Source of the DNA: Rubrivivax sp.
GTDB lineage: Bacteria > Pseudomonadota > Gammaproteobacteria > Burkholderiales > Burkholderiaceae_C
Length of the DNA stretch: 64,000 bases
Assembly: GCA_020852865.1 (NCBI GenBank)
Contig: JADYZZ010000082.1
Location: 1 to 64,000 of the forward strand
Direction of reading: 5' to 3'
The notes under the pieces are model-generated. The model made no database searches and had not been told where the DNA came from. It saw only the letters and a list, made by a program, of their open reading frames with translations. Below are positions 35,272 through 48,908 of the stretch, in pieces (the stretch's first letter is position 1; each line of letters opens with the position of its first letter). Position numbers and translations under genes: made by a program.

Positions 35272-35729
35272 CCCGGGCAGCCGGCGCGCGCCCAGGCCGG
35301 TTCCCTCAGCGCGGGCTGCCACGACGTCGCTCGCATCGCGAGCCTCCGGTTCGACCCCCTGGAACCGCGCCACGGACGCGGCGACCTTGCCCATCGACGG
35401 CTTGCCGATCGAACCGGGGTGACTCGCCCGCGTGCCGCCCCGGGAGGGGCTCCTTGCACCGGTGCTCGAGCGCCGATGCCGGGCTTCGGGCGCCGGCACC
35501 CCGCAAACGCCTGCCTCATGCGGCCACGGCAGCGGCGCAGCCGCATCGGCATCGCGTGCTTTCGCTGCGCCGCAGAGCCATTGCAGAATCGGCGGCACGA
35601 TGCCAGGGTCGGACAGAGGCGGTCGGAGGAGTTCGCCACGATGCTCGGGTGCACGCGTCTTCGCCGGGCGGAGGTGAACGCCGGCATCCCGCCGCCGGCC
35701 GGGCGGCGCCGCAGCCCGCGCTGCACACC
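35272..35729. other. 458-base gene-free stretch upstream of the SARP-type regulator
   Basis: No reading frame has sensible composition. The frame of the regulator stays open upstream to an ATG at 35454, but that part is Arg/Ala/His-rich and without family likeness. Promoter and leader of the regulator are presumably here; no clear operator was seen. Confidence 0.4.
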
Positions 35730-38721
<2,992 letters not shown>

Positions 38722-38738
<17 letters not shown>

Positions 38739-39681
38739 GCGGCTCCTGGGCCGCGACGGCGACCGCGAGCTCGGCCCCGGCCAGCGGGCGCGTCAGGCGC
38801 GAGCAGCACTTGTCGCCGTCCTCCGGCGGCAGCAGCGTACCGGGCGGCGCGCAGTACAGGGTGAACTCCACCGTCCCGCTTCGGTTGCCGCGCGCGAAGT
38901 CCACGCGCCGTGCCCAGGACAAGCCCTTGGTCGTCAGCCGCACGGCCTTGTTCCAGGCGGCGGTGCACACCGGGTTGCCGGAGGCCTCGAGCATGCGCGC
39001 GGGGTCGAGCTCGCACCAGGCGACATGGCGGTTGCGGAAGCAGCACTCGTCGTGCTCCCAGCTGCCGCCATTGATGAAGCAGGTGCCGGCAGCACATGCC
39101 GCGGTGGCCGGCAAGCCGGTCTGCGGCTGGCCGCATTGGGCACCGACGGCGCCGAAGCAGAACTCGGTGCGCGCCTGCGTGACCGTCGGCGGCGGCGGCA
39201 GCGTCGGCGCATTGCGCAGCCGCTCGATGGCCTCGGACTGGATCGTGCCGGTGGCGGGCCCGATCGGCGGGGCGCCGCCGGCCGTAGCCGGCACGCACGA
39301 GGGTCCACCCGAAGCCGGCAGCACCAGTCTGACGTCGAGTATCGGCACGTTCGGCGATACGGCAGCCAACGCGGCCTGGCCGCCGCGACCGGCCAGACTG
39401 GCGGTGACCACGAAGGGCTGCTGCGGAATCGAAGCGAACCGGACGCTGCCCCGGCTGTCGGTCTGCCCGTGGTGAAACTGGGCAAGACTGCCGGCGGTTC
39501 CGACGCACACGATCGCGTTGGCCACCGGGGCGCCGCTGCCCGCACTCGTCACGCGAACCCGTAGCGGCCCCAGGGCGTTGGCCGACGGCGCCTGCGCGAA
39601 GCTGGGCTGCGGCGCGAGCAGCAGCATGGCCAGCAGGCAGACGGCGCTCCGCCCGGTCGCTCGTATCCGTGCAGCGTTCAT
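38722..39681 (-). CDS. Secreted Cys-rich hypothetical protein with a carboxypeptidase-regulatory-like N-terminus
   Basis: 319 residues. A signal peptide (AVCLLAMLLLAPQPSFAQA) ends near residue 30. Residues 38-122 resemble a small beta-sandwich regulatory fold (LRVRVTSAGSGAPVANAIVC, QTDSRGSVRFASIPQQPFVV). The second half has many Cys (CFGAVGAQCG, GTCFINGGSWEHDECCFRNR, DKCCSRL), probably disulfide bonded. No enzyme family is recognised. Convergent with the SARP-type regulator gene. Confidence 0.7.
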
Positions 39682-39972
39682 GGGTCACACCTCGAAGGTT
39701 GGAGGGGAAGGGAGGCGCGGCGCCAGGCTGCGGCCCCGACGCCGCAACGGCCCGCGTGACGGAACCTGGCGGACGGGCGTTTGCCGGCCATGGCCGCCAC
39801 CGGCGGGCCGTGGCGGCCACGGCCGGCCCGAACCGCAGCAGGCGCCGCAGCCGGCGCCCCAGCAGGCGCCGCACGGGCGCCGCACGGGCGCCGCACAGGC
39901 CCCGGGCCGGCGGGGCGACACCCGTGCTGCGAAAGCGCACGGGCCGGCGCGCAGCGTCGTGTCGATCACGGC

Positions 39973-40182
39973 CTACGCGCCCTCCGGTGGATTGCGACCG
40001 TCGTCCGGCACGGGCGCCGCGGGCTGCGCCGCTGCGGCCACGGCCGCCGCGCGCAGGAATTCGCCCAGCGCCCGGGCGTCGAGGAACGACCGCAGCTCGT
40101 CGCCGCCGACCCGGCGCACCGAGGCGCGGAACTGGCTCGAACAGCACCACACGCGCACGAGAAAGAACTGCACCTCGCCCAT
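39973..40182 (-). CDS. Small hypothetical protein
   Basis: 69 residues starting MGEVQFFLVRVWCCSSQFRA and continuing SVRRVGGDELRSFLDARALG. The compact pattern (strand, Arg-rich turn, LGEFL helix) resembles short conserved proteins seen in this order, with an Ala/Pro tail. The start is where the ordered part begins; the frame is open further upstream. In the 290 bases between this gene and the secreted protein gene at 39681 only short GC-rich repeats (GGGCGCCGCAC, near 39875) are seen. Confidence 0.5.
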   Translation of the reverse strand: MGEVQFFLVRVWCCSSQFRASVRRVGGDELRSFLDARALGEFLRAAAVAAAAQPAAPVPDDGRNPPEGA

Positions 40183-40417
40183 AAACGGATGCCTCACCGC
40201 CGGGGGCGGCATCGCCGTCAAGGTACGCCCATGCCGTTTGCCGAGCGTTTGGCCGACGCGGCGCGGGCAAGCAGCGGGCTGCGGCGCCGGCGCCGTGGCA
40301 GGCCCGGCAAACCGAGGCCAAACGCCAGGCAAACGCCTGTGCCCTAGCCTGTGCTCCGGTGCCGATGCCCGCAACGGCATCACGGCCTCGATCCACCAGC
40401 CGAACCAGGGGACCATC

Positions 40418-41263
40418 ATGGAACGAACCCACCTCTACGCGCTTGGCGTCGTCGGGACGATGCTGTGTGCTGCCGACGCAGGCGCCAGCAAACGCGACGG
40501 CGTCGCATGTCCGAGCGGCGCCGACGCCGTGGTTCAGCAAGGGGTCCTGAAGTGCTCGGTCAGGCTCGAACATGTGCGCATGTCGATCTGCCCGCGCCTG
40601 GACTACCCGAACTACACGCAGATCGAGATCAAGGAGCTGGATCAATGCAAGCCGCAGGTCATGCCCTTGCGCGGCCGGGCTTCGGTCGACTCCGGAATGA
40701 CGCCGCTGCCGCAGACGCGGCTCGCCGGTTCGAACCGGCCGGTCACGGATCCAACGGTCATCAGCGCATACGGCGTGCTCGCCGTCGTTCCGCCGCCCGA
40801 CTCGGCGTATCGGCGCCAGGTCGATCGCGTCAGCCAGGACCGCTTCACCGCGCTCCAGGTCGTCTTCGTCTGGCCGCAGGGAATGCCGCTGCCGGCGACG
40901 GTGGGCCACGATCCGAAGAACGGGGTCAGCTGCCCGCCCGGGTACGACGCCACGGTGCTGAACGGCCGCGGCCTGCGCTGCAGCGACACCGTGGTCCGCA
41001 AAGCCGGCTGCGACATCGTGAATCCGCTCAACCCGCTGTCGCCATGGACGATCGAACGGCGCACCGGGCGCGACCTGTGCGTGAGCAAGGACCTCACCGG
41101 CAATCGCGTCACCGGCCAGTACACGATACCGACCGATGCGGGCTACGTCGGAGCCATGGGCAACCCGAGCCAGAACGGCTGGCGTCTGGACACCGACCGC
41201 AGCGGCAACGTCGACTACTGGATCAAGGACGGCACCTCGTACGAGTATCCGGTGGCACGTTGA
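40418..41263 (+). CDS. Exported Cys-containing hypothetical protein
   Basis: 281 residues. A signal peptide (MERTHLYALGVVGTMLCAAD) precedes a mature part with paired Cys segments that recur: GVACPSGADAVVQQGVLKCS at about 28-47 and GVSCPPGYDATVLNGRGLRC at about 168-187. This internal likeness suggests two copies of a small disulfide-bonded module. The GC content is a little lower than in neighbouring genes. A secretin gene follows after 19 bases, so the protein may be its substrate or partner. No family recognised. Confidence 0.7.
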   Translation: MERTHLYALGVVGTMLCAADAGASKRDGVACPSGADAVVQQGVLKCSVRLEHVRMSICPRLDYPNYTQIEIKELDQCKPQVMPLRGRASVDSGMTPLPQTRLAGSNRPVTDPTVISAYGVLAVVPPPDSAYRRQVDRVSQDRFTALQVVFVWPQGMPLPATVGHDPKNGVSCPPGYDATVLNGRGLRCSDTVVRKAGCDIVNPLNPLSPWTIERRTGRDLCVSKDLTGNRVTGQYTIPTDAGYVGAMGNPSQNGWRLDTDRSGNVDYWIKDGTSYEYPVAR

Positions 41264-41282
41264 GCCGGCGCGGGAGGCCATC

Positions 41283-43040
41283 GTGCAGCCCCACCTCATC
41301 CTTGCACGCCGCCGGCGCGAGCAGCGGTGCTGCGCCGGCGCGCCGGCGACCGCGGTCCCGCTGGCCGGCCTGGTGCTGGCGCTCCTGCTGGGCGCCTGCG
41401 CGAGTGCGGGTCCGGAACCGATGTCGCCGGCGATGGCACGCGGCGGCGCGGCAGGCATCGGCGCGGCTTTGCGCGAGGGCCGGCCCGACGCCGCGCGCGC
41501 GCTGCTGGCCTCGGCCTTGCGCACGCAGCCGCAGAACGGCTACCTGCACCTGCTCAACGGCTTGAGCTACCAGCTCGCCGATGCCTCGAAGCAGTCGTCC
41601 GAGCTGGCGCAGGTGGGCTACGACGCCGCGGTCAAATTCGCCCCCGGCTACTACTGGTCGCACTACTACTCCGCCCTTGCGCGCTTCGGCCGCCAGGACT
41701 ACGCCGGTGCCGCCGAGGACTTCTCCTGGGCGATCCTGGATCGCCCCGACGCAGCGCCGGCGCTGGCCGGCCTGGCCGCGTGCGCCTACTACGCGGGAGA
41801 CCTCCCCTTGGCGCGCCTGGCGGCGGAACGCGCCCGGGCCCTGGCCCCGCACGACCCGACCAGGTGGCGCGCCGCCGCCTACATTCGAGCGGCCAGCGGC
41901 GATCGGGCGGGACTCGCGCCCTTGCTGGCGCAGGCCAAGACGCTGGCCTCGCCCGCGGGCGAGCCGGTCGTCGACGACGCGCGCGTGGCGCAGTTGCTGC
42001 GCGCCGCGGTCATCGCGCAGAGCGCCCAGTCCGGCAGCGGCGCCGCGCAAGGCAACGAGAACGGCGCAGCGCCGGCGGCAGCGCCGCCCGACGCCGCCGG
42101 GCCGCCGCCGGGCTCCGAGCTGCAGCAGGTCATGGTCGAGGTGACGCTGCTGCTGAGCCAGGACGTCACGAAGAACAGCGTCGGCATCAACTTGCTGGAC
42201 GGCCTGAAGCTGCAGTTCGGCGGCGAGAACAGGTTCGAGCGCACCCGCAGCTCGGGCGCGGAAACGACCTTCAGCCGCGTCGTCACGGCCGCATTGACGG
42301 TGCCGCAGATCACCTACAGCCTGAACCTGTTCAACACGCACGACGACTACTATGACGTCGTGGTCCGCCCTTCGCTGGTGGCGATGCTGGGTCAGCAGTC
42401 GGAGTTCTTCATCGGCCGCACGCTGACGGTGGGGGTGGGCGGCGTCAATACCGCCACCGTGCAGACGATCGACGTAGGCACCTCGGTGAAGCTGACGCCC
42501 ATGGAGATCACGCCCGAACGCACGCGGTTCCGGATCGACACCGTGCGCTCGTTCTTCGTTCCCACGCCGGGCGGCACGTTCGCGCAGGCCGTCACGACCT
42601 TCAAGCAGACCGTCGGTGCCACGGCCGAGGTGGAATTCGGCAAGACGCTGATCCTGTCGGGGCTGTACGAGGCCGTGAACGTCGGCTGGACATCGAAAGT
42701 TCCCGTGCTCGGCGACATCCCCGTGGCCAACGTCCTGTTCAACGAACGTTCCAGGTCGCAAAGCCGCGATGCCGCGATCGTGCTCGTCACGCCGCGCCTG
42801 GCCGGGACGATCGAGACCGACACGCGCGCGTTTCGCGGCGAGACGCTCGCACGCCTGCTGTCGCTGTGGAACGAACTGGTGGATCCGCTGACCGACATGG
42901 ACGCGGTAAACGACAAGCTGCGCCGCAAGATCACGAGGTACTTCCTGCCTCAGCCCGGCGACCTGCGCCTGCCCGCGCCGTCCGATGCGGCCGTTGCCGG
43001 ACAGGCGATCAACGAGACCTTGCGGCGGATGCCCGATTGA
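41283..43040 (+). CDS. Lipoprotein secretin with TPR-like N-terminal region
   Basis: 585 residues from GTG 41283, fixed by a GGGAGG ribosome binding site 6 bases upstream. Lipobox LLGAC with acylated Cys39. Residues 55-245 are helical with TPR-like repeats (RFGRQDYAGAAEDFSWAILD); a Pro/Ala linker follows; residues 280-515 are a secretin channel domain with the signature VPVLGDIPVANVLF (473-486) and AAIVLVTPRL. The usual N0/N1 domains are not visible and their place is taken by the TPR part. Secretins form outer-membrane pores in type II secretion, type IV pili and related machines, but no other component of such a machine is nearby. Confidence 0.85.
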   Translation: MQPHLILARRRREQRCCAGAPATAVPLAGLVLALLLGACASAGPEPMSPAMARGGAAGIGAALREGRPDAARALLASALRTQPQNGYLHLLNGLSYQLADASKQSSELAQVGYDAAVKFAPGYYWSHYYSALARFGRQDYAGAAEDFSWAILDRPDAAPALAGLAACAYYAGDLPLARLAAERARALAPHDPTRWRAAAYIRAASGDRAGLAPLLAQAKTLASPAGEPVVDDARVAQLLRAAVIAQSAQSGSGAAQGNENGAAPAAAPPDAAGPPPGSELQQVMVEVTLLLSQDVTKNSVGINLLDGLKLQFGGENRFERTRSSGAETTFSRVVTAALTVPQITYSLNLFNTHDDYYDVVVRPSLVAMLGQQSEFFIGRTLTVGVGGVNTATVQTIDVGTSVKLTPMEITPERTRFRIDTVRSFFVPTPGGTFAQAVTTFKQTVGATAEVEFGKTLILSGLYEAVNVGWTSKVPVLGDIPVANVLFNERSRSQSRDAAIVLVTPRLAGTIETDTRAFRGETLARLLSLWNELVDPLTDMDAVNDKLRRKITRYFLPQPGDLRLPAPSDAAVAGQAINETLRRMPD

Positions 43041-44052
43041 GCACGAGGCGTCCGTGACCGCACGACCCCGGGCGCGCGCCGGGCCGGCCGACGTCCGGAC
43101 CGCAGCGACGCAGCCGTTCGGGATCGTGCCCGACAGCGACGGGGGGCTGTGCGCAGCGTCACCAGCTGTTGCGCCGACCACGCGGTTGCCGGCCGACGGA
43201 TCCCCTGCCCCGCCGCAAGCGTGATCGAAAGCGCCGGGTGCTCGCGTCGCTCGGGCACCGGACGCCAAAGCCGACATCGTTCAGGATCGACGGCGAGACA
43301 GCGCGGCCGGTCACGCGCCCGGTGACCACGCGGGCCGTCAGCCCTTCGCCCGTCCGGAAGCGCGCGGGCGCCCCCACGCCGTGGCAGGAGCCTCGACCGC
43401 CGCTGCAGCGTCGGCGCGCGACAGCGTCTTCGTGCCTGCGGTCTTGACCAGTGCCGAAGCCATTTCGACGCGGCTCACGATCACGCGGCACCCATCGGTC
43501 GGCAGCCCGCATCGCCCAGCGGGTGGCGCATGTGCGGGCGACATTCGCACCCGGGTTCGTGGGCGTCCGACGCGAGTTGCAGGAAGCGCAAGCGCGGGCC
43601 GCGCCGGCTCGCGCGCGGTCGCGGACGGACACGCCTTCGTCGTGGCCGAGGAGCTCGTCCGCCGGCGCAGCGTCTCGGCCAACATCGAGCCCTCGCCGCG
43701 GTTCTGGCTCGGGAATGCCCGGAGACCAGCGTCGCGATCGTCGCCGCAGGCGCCGTTCGCGTCCTCGAGGTCGTGGTCGACGCCGACGCTCAGGACTGTG
43801 CGGCGCCGTTCGGGCTCTTCGTCCTTGTCGACACCTCGGGCAGCTTCCGGGCACGACCAAGCGGCGTGTGTACGAACCACTTTCGTCCGGGGTCTTGACC
43901 GATTCTTGATGCGTGCCACGCGAATCTTGGCGGCGTCTTGATCGCGGCCCGCGCAGCATCGGATCTTCCACAACCCGACCCGAGCAGGGCCGCATGCGGA
44001 TGAACACGCCCCTTCTTCTTCGCGCGCACGACTCGACCTACGGAGCACGGCC
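43041..44052. other. About 1 kb without a convincing gene between the secretin and kdp genes
   Basis: Open frames exist on both strands, but none keeps the high third-position GC of true genes over its length. Two short stretches in different plus-strand frames look briefly protein-like (about 43530-43600 and 43730-43850, the latter ETSVAIVAAGAVRVLEVVVD), which would fit a decayed, frameshifted gene. The last 160 bases hold the kdp promoter region. Confidence 0.45.
43893..43941 (+). promoter_or_regulatory. Two pairs of 11-base-spaced direct repeats, candidate KdpE operator
   Basis: TCTTGA at 43893 and 43904, then TCTTGG at 43925 and TCTTGA at 43936. The steps are 11, 21 and 11 bases, so all four face the same side of the helix. 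OmpR/PhoB-family regulators such as KdpE bind direct repeats with 11-base steps. The array lies 112 bases before kdpF, and the regulator is encoded by the same cluster. Confidence 0.6.
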
Positions 44053-44151
44053 ATGAGTTCGCTCGCCTTCATCTACTGGGCCAGCGGCGCGGTGGCGCTG
44101 GCCCTGTTCGTCTACCTCGGCTACGCCTTGCTGCGGCCCGAGGACTTCTGA
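44053..44151 (+). CDS. kdpF: KdpF, small stabilising subunit of the K+-transporting ATPase
   Basis: 32 residues with one hydrophobic helix (FIYWASGAVALALFVYLGYA) and the typical end LLRPEDF. E. coli KdpF has 29 residues and stabilises the KdpABC complex. A GGAG site sits 8 bases before the ATG. It is the first gene of the operon. Confidence 0.9.
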   Translation: MSSLAFIYWASGAVALALFVYLGYALLRPEDF

Positions 44152-44163
44152 GGGGCTCGCACC

Positions 44164-44247
44164 ATGACGGACCTGATCTTCGTGGCGCTGACGCTGCTCT
44201 TCTTCGCCGCCACCGCCGCGCTGGTGCTGGCGTTGCGCCGCCTGTGA
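44164..44247 (+). CDS. Second small membrane peptide between kdpF and kdpA
   Basis: 27 residues: one hydrophobic helix starting MTDLIFVALTLLFFAATAAL and ending in LRRL. A GAGGGG ribosome binding site lies 9-14 bases before the ATG, and all codons follow the genome's usage. Similar short frames occur in front of kdpA in other bacteria and are rarely annotated. It could be an extra KdpF-like subunit. Cut off from kdpA by 30 bases. Confidence 0.7.
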   Translation: MTDLIFVALTLLFFAATAALVLALRRL

Positions 44248-44277
44248 CCCCTGCGCGCTTCGGGCAAGGACCGGAAG

Positions 44278-45984
44278 ATGACACTGATAGTTCTCGAGTA
44301 CGGCGCCGTGCTGGCGCTCATGACCGTGCTGGCGGTGCTGATGGGCCGCTGGCTCGCGCACGCGTTCACCGACACCGGCCACTGGCGCCTCGAGCGCCTG
44401 AGCTACCGGGCGCTGGGCGTGGACCCCGGCGAGCGCATGGGCTGGCCGCGCTACGGGCTGGCGCTGCTGCTGTCCAACGCCGCGATGATGCTGCTGGCCT
44501 ACGCCGTGCTGCGCCTGCAGGGGCTGCTGCCGCTGGGTGAGCTCGGCAACGCGGCGCAGGCGCCGGACCTGGCCTTCAACACCGCGGCCTCGTTCATCAC
44601 CAACACCAACTGGCAGGCGTACGCGGGCGAGGCCAGCCTCTCCAACGCGACGCAGATGCTGGCGATCACGTTCCTGATGTTCTGCGGCGCGACCGCGGGC
44701 GTCGCCGCGGCGGCTGGCTTCATCCGCGCGCTTGCGCGCGGCAACGCGGCCGACCTCGGCAACTACTGGGTCGACTTCATGCGCGTGCTGTGGCGGGTGA
44801 TGCTGCCGCTGTGCTTCGTGCTCGCCTTGGTCTACGTCTGGCAGGGCATGCCCCAGACACTGGACAGCGTGGCCGTGGCGACGACGTTGGAGGGCGCACG
44901 CCAGCCGCTGGTGCTGGGCCCCGTCGCCAGCTTCGAGACGATCAAGCACATCGGCACCAACGGCGGCGGCTTCTACAGCATGAATGCCGCGCACCCGTTC
45001 GAGAACCCGACGCCGCTCACCAACACCCTGCACATCCTGTCGATGCTGCTCATCCCCTCGGCGCTGACGGTGGCCTTCGGCCACGTGCTGGCGCGGCGGC
45101 GGCAGGGCTGGGTCTTCTTCGGCGCCTTCCTGATCATGTTCGTCGGCTTCCTCTCGCTGGTCTTCGCCGCCGAGCAGGCCGGCAACCCGATGCTCGAGCG
45201 CGCGGGCGCCGATGCGCGGATCGGCGCGAGCCAGGCCGGCGGCAACATGGAGGGCAAGGAGCTGCGCTTTGGCATCGCCGACAGCGCGCTCTTCGTGGCC
45301 ACGACGACGGCGGCGACGACCGGCTCCGTCAACACCATGCACGACTCGCTCACGCCGCTGGGCGGCTTCGTGCCGCTGGCGCAGATGATGCTCAACAGCG
45401 TCTTCGGCGGCGATGGCGTGGGCTTCATCAACCTGATCCAGTACGCCATCCTGACGGTGTTCCTCGCCGGCATGATGATCGGCCGCACGCCGGAGTTCCT
45501 GGGCAAGAAGATCGAGGCGCGCGAGATCAAGCTGGTGATGCTCTCGGTGCTGGCGCACCCGGCGTCCATCCTCGGCTTCACCGCGCTGGCCATGCTCTGG
45601 CCCGACACCGCCGCGAGCCTCGCCAACCGCGGCGCGCACGGCTTCTCCGAGGTGCTCTACGCCTACACCTCGGGCACGGCCAACAACGGTTCGGCCTTCG
45701 CCGGCTTCAACGCCAACACGCCCTTCTTCAACACCACCATCGGCCTGGCGATGCTGGTGGGGCGCTACCTCACGCTGCTGCCCATGCTCGCCGTGGCCGG
45801 TTCACTGGCGGCCAAGAAGAGCGTGGCCGCGGGCGCCGGGACCTTCCCGACCGCCACGCCGCTCTTCATGGGGCTGCTGGTCTTCGTGGTCCTGGTCGTC
45901 GGCGGCCTGACCTTCCTGCCGGCGCTTGCGCTGGGCCCGCTGGTGGAGCAGTTGCAGATGCTCTCCGGCCACCTCCAACCCTGA
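44278..45984 (+). CDS. kdpA: KdpA, K+-translocating subunit
   Basis: 568 residues with about ten hydrophobic segments. KdpA is the channel-like subunit of the high-affinity potassium pump. The four selectivity-filter-like loops are visible, among them [36 protein letters not shown], and [19 protein letters not shown]. An AAGGA site precedes the ATG. kdpC follows 17 bases later, in place of kdpB. Confidence 0.97.
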   Translation: MTLIVLEYGAVLALMTVLAVLMGRWLAHAFTDTGHWRLERLSYRALGVDPGERMGWPRYGLALLLSNAAMMLLAYAVLRLQGLLPLGELGNAAQAPDLAFNTAASFITNTNWQAYAGEASLSNATQMLAITFLMFCGATAGVAAAAGFIRALARGNAADLGNYWVDFMRVLWRVMLPLCFVLALVYVWQGMPQTLDSVAVATTLEGARQPLVLGPVASFETIKHIGTNGGGFYSMNAAHPFENPTPLTNTLHILSMLLIPSALTVAFGHVLARRRQGWVFFGAFLIMFVGFLSLVFAAEQAGNPMLERAGADARIGASQAGGNMEGKELRFGIADSALFVATTTAATTGSVNTMHDSLTPLGGFVPLAQMMLNSVFGGDGVGFINLIQYAILTVFLAGMMIGRTPEFLGKKIEAREIKLVMLSVLAHPASILGFTALAMLWPDTAASLANRGAHGFSEVLYAYTSGTANNGSAFAGFNANTPFFNTTIGLAMLVGRYLTLLPMLAVAGSLAAKKSVAAGAGTFPTATPLFMGLLVFVVLVVGGLTFLPALALGPLVEQLQMLSGHLQP

Positions 45985-46001
45985 ATCCGCCTCGAGCCAT
46001 C

Positions 46002-46724
46002 ATGCCGAACACATCCTCCGCACGCCCTGCGCCGCAGCCTGCCGCGAGCGCAGGCGTGGCCCAGGCCCAGGCCCCGGGCCCGCTTCCCGCCTCGAACGTG
46101 GCGCCGCTGGCCGGCCTGCTCGCGCCCTGCCTGCGCGGCGCGGTCTTCGTGCTGCTGGTCACGGGGCTGGCCTATCCGCTGGCCACCACCGGGCTTGCGC
46201 GGGTGCGCTTCCCGCAGCAGGCCCAAGGCAGCCTGCTGCAGGTCGACGGCGCGCTGCGCGGCTCGCTGCTGATCGGGCAGTCGTTCACCGAGCCGCGCTA
46301 CTTCCACCCCCGGCCCAGCAGCACCAGCGCGCCCGACCCCCAGGATCCGTCGCGCACGGTCGCCTCGCCCTACAACGCCGCCTTGTCGGCCGGCAGCAAC
46401 CTCGGCCCCACCAGCCAGGCGCTGGCCGAGGTAGTGGCCGCGCGCGTGGCCGACTACCGCCGCGTCAACGGCCTGCCGCCCGAGGCCCGCGTGCCGGTGG
46501 ATGCGGTGACGGCCTCGGCCTCGGGGCTGGACCCGCATATCTCGCCGGCCAACGCGCGCGCTCAGCTGGCCCGCGTCGCGGCCGTGCGCGGGCTTGCCCC
46601 GGCGGCCGTGCAGGCGCTGGTCGACGCCCACACCGAGCCGCGCGTGCTCGGCCTGCTGGGCGAGCCGCGCGTGCACGTGCTGCGCCTGAACCTCGCGCTC
46701 GACGGCCTTGTCGCGCGCCCCTGA
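46002..46724 (+). CDS. kdpC: KdpC subunit, long form, encoded before kdpB
   Basis: 240 residues; KdpC usually has about 190. The extra length is an N-terminal Ala/Pro tail of about 40 residues before the membrane helix ([20 protein letters not shown]). Family blocks are [34 protein letters not shown] and [20 protein letters not shown]. KdpC assists K+ and ATP binding by the complex. The position between kdpA and kdpB breaks the usual kdpABC order. Confidence 0.96.
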   Translation: MPNTSSARPAPQPAASAGVAQAQAPGPLPASNVAPLAGLLAPCLRGAVFVLLVTGLAYPLATTGLARVRFPQQAQGSLLQVDGALRGSLLIGQSFTEPRYFHPRPSSTSAPDPQDPSRTVASPYNAALSAGSNLGPTSQALAEVVAARVADYRRVNGLPPEARVPVDAVTASASGLDPHISPANARAQLARVAAVRGLAPAAVQALVDAHTEPRVLGLLGEPRVHVLRLNLALDGLVARP

Positions 46725-46747
46725 GTCACGTCCGGAGAGTCTCGATC

Positions 46748-48877
46748 ATGTCGGAGAACCAGTCGGTGAAGAAGGCGCTCGCGCTGTTCGACCGCACGCT
46801 GCTGCGCACGGCCCTGTGGGACGCGCTGCGCAAGCTCTCGCCGCGCGCGCAGTGGCGCAACCCGGTGATGTTCGTCGTCTACCTGGGTTCCATCCTGACC
46901 ACGCTGCTGTTCGTGCAGGCCCTCGTCGGCCCGGGCGAGGCGCCGCCGTCCTTCATCCTGGCGATCGCGCTGTGGCTGTGGTTCACCGTGCTCTTTGCCA
47001 ACTTCGCCGAGGCACTGGCCGAGGGGCGCGGCAAGGCGCAGGCGGCCAGCCTGCGCGGGCTCAAGCAGAAGACCTGGGCCAAGCGGATCGAGGGCGGACC
47101 GGAAGCCGCAGGCCAGCGCGAGCATCGCGCGCGCAGCGAGCTGAAGTGGACGCCGCTCGAGGCCGAGAGTCTGCGCAAGGGCGAGCTCGTGCTGGTCGAG
47201 GCCGGCGACGTGATCCCCGCCGACGGCGAGGTCGTCGACGGCGTCGCCTCGGTCGACGAGAGCGCCATCACCGGCGAGTCGGCACCGGTCATCCGCGAAT
47301 CCGGCGGTGACTTCAGCGCCGTCACCGGCGGCACGCGCGTGCTCTCGGACTGGATCGTCGTGCGCGTGGCGGTGAACCCCGGCGAGACCTTCGTCGACCG
47401 CATGATCGCCATGGTCGAGAACGCCAGCCGCCGCAAGACGCCCAACGAGATCGCGCTCACCATCCTGCTGGTCGGGCTCACGCTGGTGTTCCTGCTCGTC
47501 ATCGTCACGCTCGGGCCGTTCTCGGCCTTCGCGGTGGCGCAGTCGCTGGCCGCCGGGGGCGGCGGCGTGGTGGTCAGCGCGACGGTGCTGGTGGCGCTGC
47601 TGGTGTGCCTGATCCCGACCACCATCGGCGGGCTGCTCAGCGCCATCGGCGTGGCCGGCATGAGCCGCATGATGCAGGCCGGCGTGATCGCCACCTCGGG
47701 CCGCGCGGTCGAGGCCGCGGGCGACGTCGACGTGCTGCTGATGGACAAGACCGGCACCATCACCCTGGGCAACCGCCAGGCCAGCGCCTTCCTGCCGGTG
47801 CCGGGCGTGAGCGCGGCCCAGCTCGCCGACGCCGCGCAGCTCGCCTCGCTGGCCGACGAGACGCCCGAGGGGCGCAGCATCGTCGTGCTCGCCAAGCAGC
47901 AGTTCGAGCTGCGCGGGCGCGAGGTCGAGGCCCTCGGCGCGCACTTCGTTCACTTCACGGCGCAGACGCGCATGAGCGGCGTCGACCTCGGCGACGGCCG
48001 CCGCATCCGCAAGGGCGCGGCCGAGGCGCTGCGCGCGCATGTCCAGACGCAGGGCGGCCAATTCCCGGCCGCGCTGCAGCAGACGGTGGAGGAGGTCGCG
48101 CGCCGCGGCAGCACGCCGCTGGTGGTGGCCGACGGCGCACGGGCGCTGGGCGTGGTCGAGCTCAAGGACATCGTCAAGGGCGGCATCAAGGAGCGCTTTG
48201 CCGAGCTGCGCCGCATGGGCATCAAGACCGTCATGATCACCGGCGACAACCGGCTCACCGCAGCCGCCATCGCCGCCGAAGCCGGCGTCGACGACTTCCT
48301 CGCCGAAGCCACGCCCGAGGCCAAGCTGGCGCTCATCCGCGAGCACCAGGCGCGCGGGCAACTGGTGGCCATGACCGGCGACGGCACCAACGACGCCCCG
48401 GCGCTGGCGCAGGCCGACGTCGCGGTGGCGATGAACACCGGCACGCAGGCGGCCAAGGAGGCCGGCAACATGGTCGACCTCGACAGCAATCCGACCAAGC
48501 TGATCGAGATCGTCGAAACCGGCAAGCAGATGCTGATGACGCGCGGCTCGCTGACCACCTTCAGCGTGGCCAACGACGTCGCCAAGTACTTCGCCATCAT
48601 TCCGGCGGCCTTCGTCGGCACCTACCCGCAGCTCGCCGCGCTCGACGTGATGGGGCTCACGAGCCCGTCCTCGGCCATCCTCTCGGCGGTGATCTTCAAT
48701 GCGCTCATCATCGTCGTGCTGATCCCGCTGGCGCTGCAGGGCGTGAAGTACCGCGCCGTCGGCGCCGCCGCGCTGCTGCGCCGCAACCTGCTGGTCTATG
48801 GCCTGGGCGGGCTGCTCGTGCCCTTCGTCGGCATCAAGGCGATCGACCTCGCGCTGGCTGCGCTCGGGCTCGTGTGA
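46748..48877 (+). CDS. kdpB: KdpB, P-type ATPase catalytic subunit
   Basis: 709 residues. The phosphorylated Asp333 is in [10 protein letters not shown], the actuator loop is AITGES with Ser178 (the residue phosphorylated for inhibition in E. coli is the matching Ser), and the hinge is [23 protein letters not shown] hydrolysis here drives K+ uptake through KdpA. The gene starts 23 bases after kdpC and ends 31 before a small membrane protein gene. Confidence 0.97.
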   Translation: MSENQSVKKALALFDRTLLRTALWDALRKLSPRAQWRNPVMFVVYLGSILTTLLFVQALVGPGEAPPSFILAIALWLWFTVLFANFAEALAEGRGKAQAASLRGLKQKTWAKRIEGGPEAAGQREHRARSELKWTPLEAESLRKGELVLVEAGDVIPADGEVVDGVASVDESAITGESAPVIRESGGDFSAVTGGTRVLSDWIVVRVAVNPGETFVDRMIAMVENASRRKTPNEIALTILLVGLTLVFLLVIVTLGPFSAFAVAQSLAAGGGGVVVSATVLVALLVCLIPTTIGGLLSAIGVAGMSRMMQAGVIATSGRAVEAAGDVDVLLMDKTGTITLGNRQASAFLPVPGVSAAQLADAAQLASLADETPEGRSIVVLAKQQFELRGREVEALGAHFVHFTAQTRMSGVDLGDGRRIRKGAAEALRAHVQTQGGQFPAALQQTVEEVARRGSTPLVVADGARALGVVELKDIVKGGIKERFAELRRMGIKTVMITGDNRLTAAAIAAEAGVDDFLAEATPEAKLALIREHQARGQLVAMTGDGTNDAPALAQADVAVAMNTGTQAAKEAGNMVDLDSNPTKLIEIVETGKQMLMTRGSLTTFSVANDVAKYFAIIPAAFVGTYPQLAALDVMGLTSPSSAILSAVIFNALIIVVLIPLALQGVKYRAVGAAALLRRNLLVYGLGGLLVPFVGIKAIDLALAALGLV

Positions 48878-48908
48878 TGCGCGCCGAGCGCGCGCAGGAG
48901 CCACCGGC

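Noticed and set aside
43381-43941. Plus-strand frame of 186 codons upstream of kdp
   Set aside because: Codon use is not that of neighbouring genes, and it covers the candidate KdpE operator.
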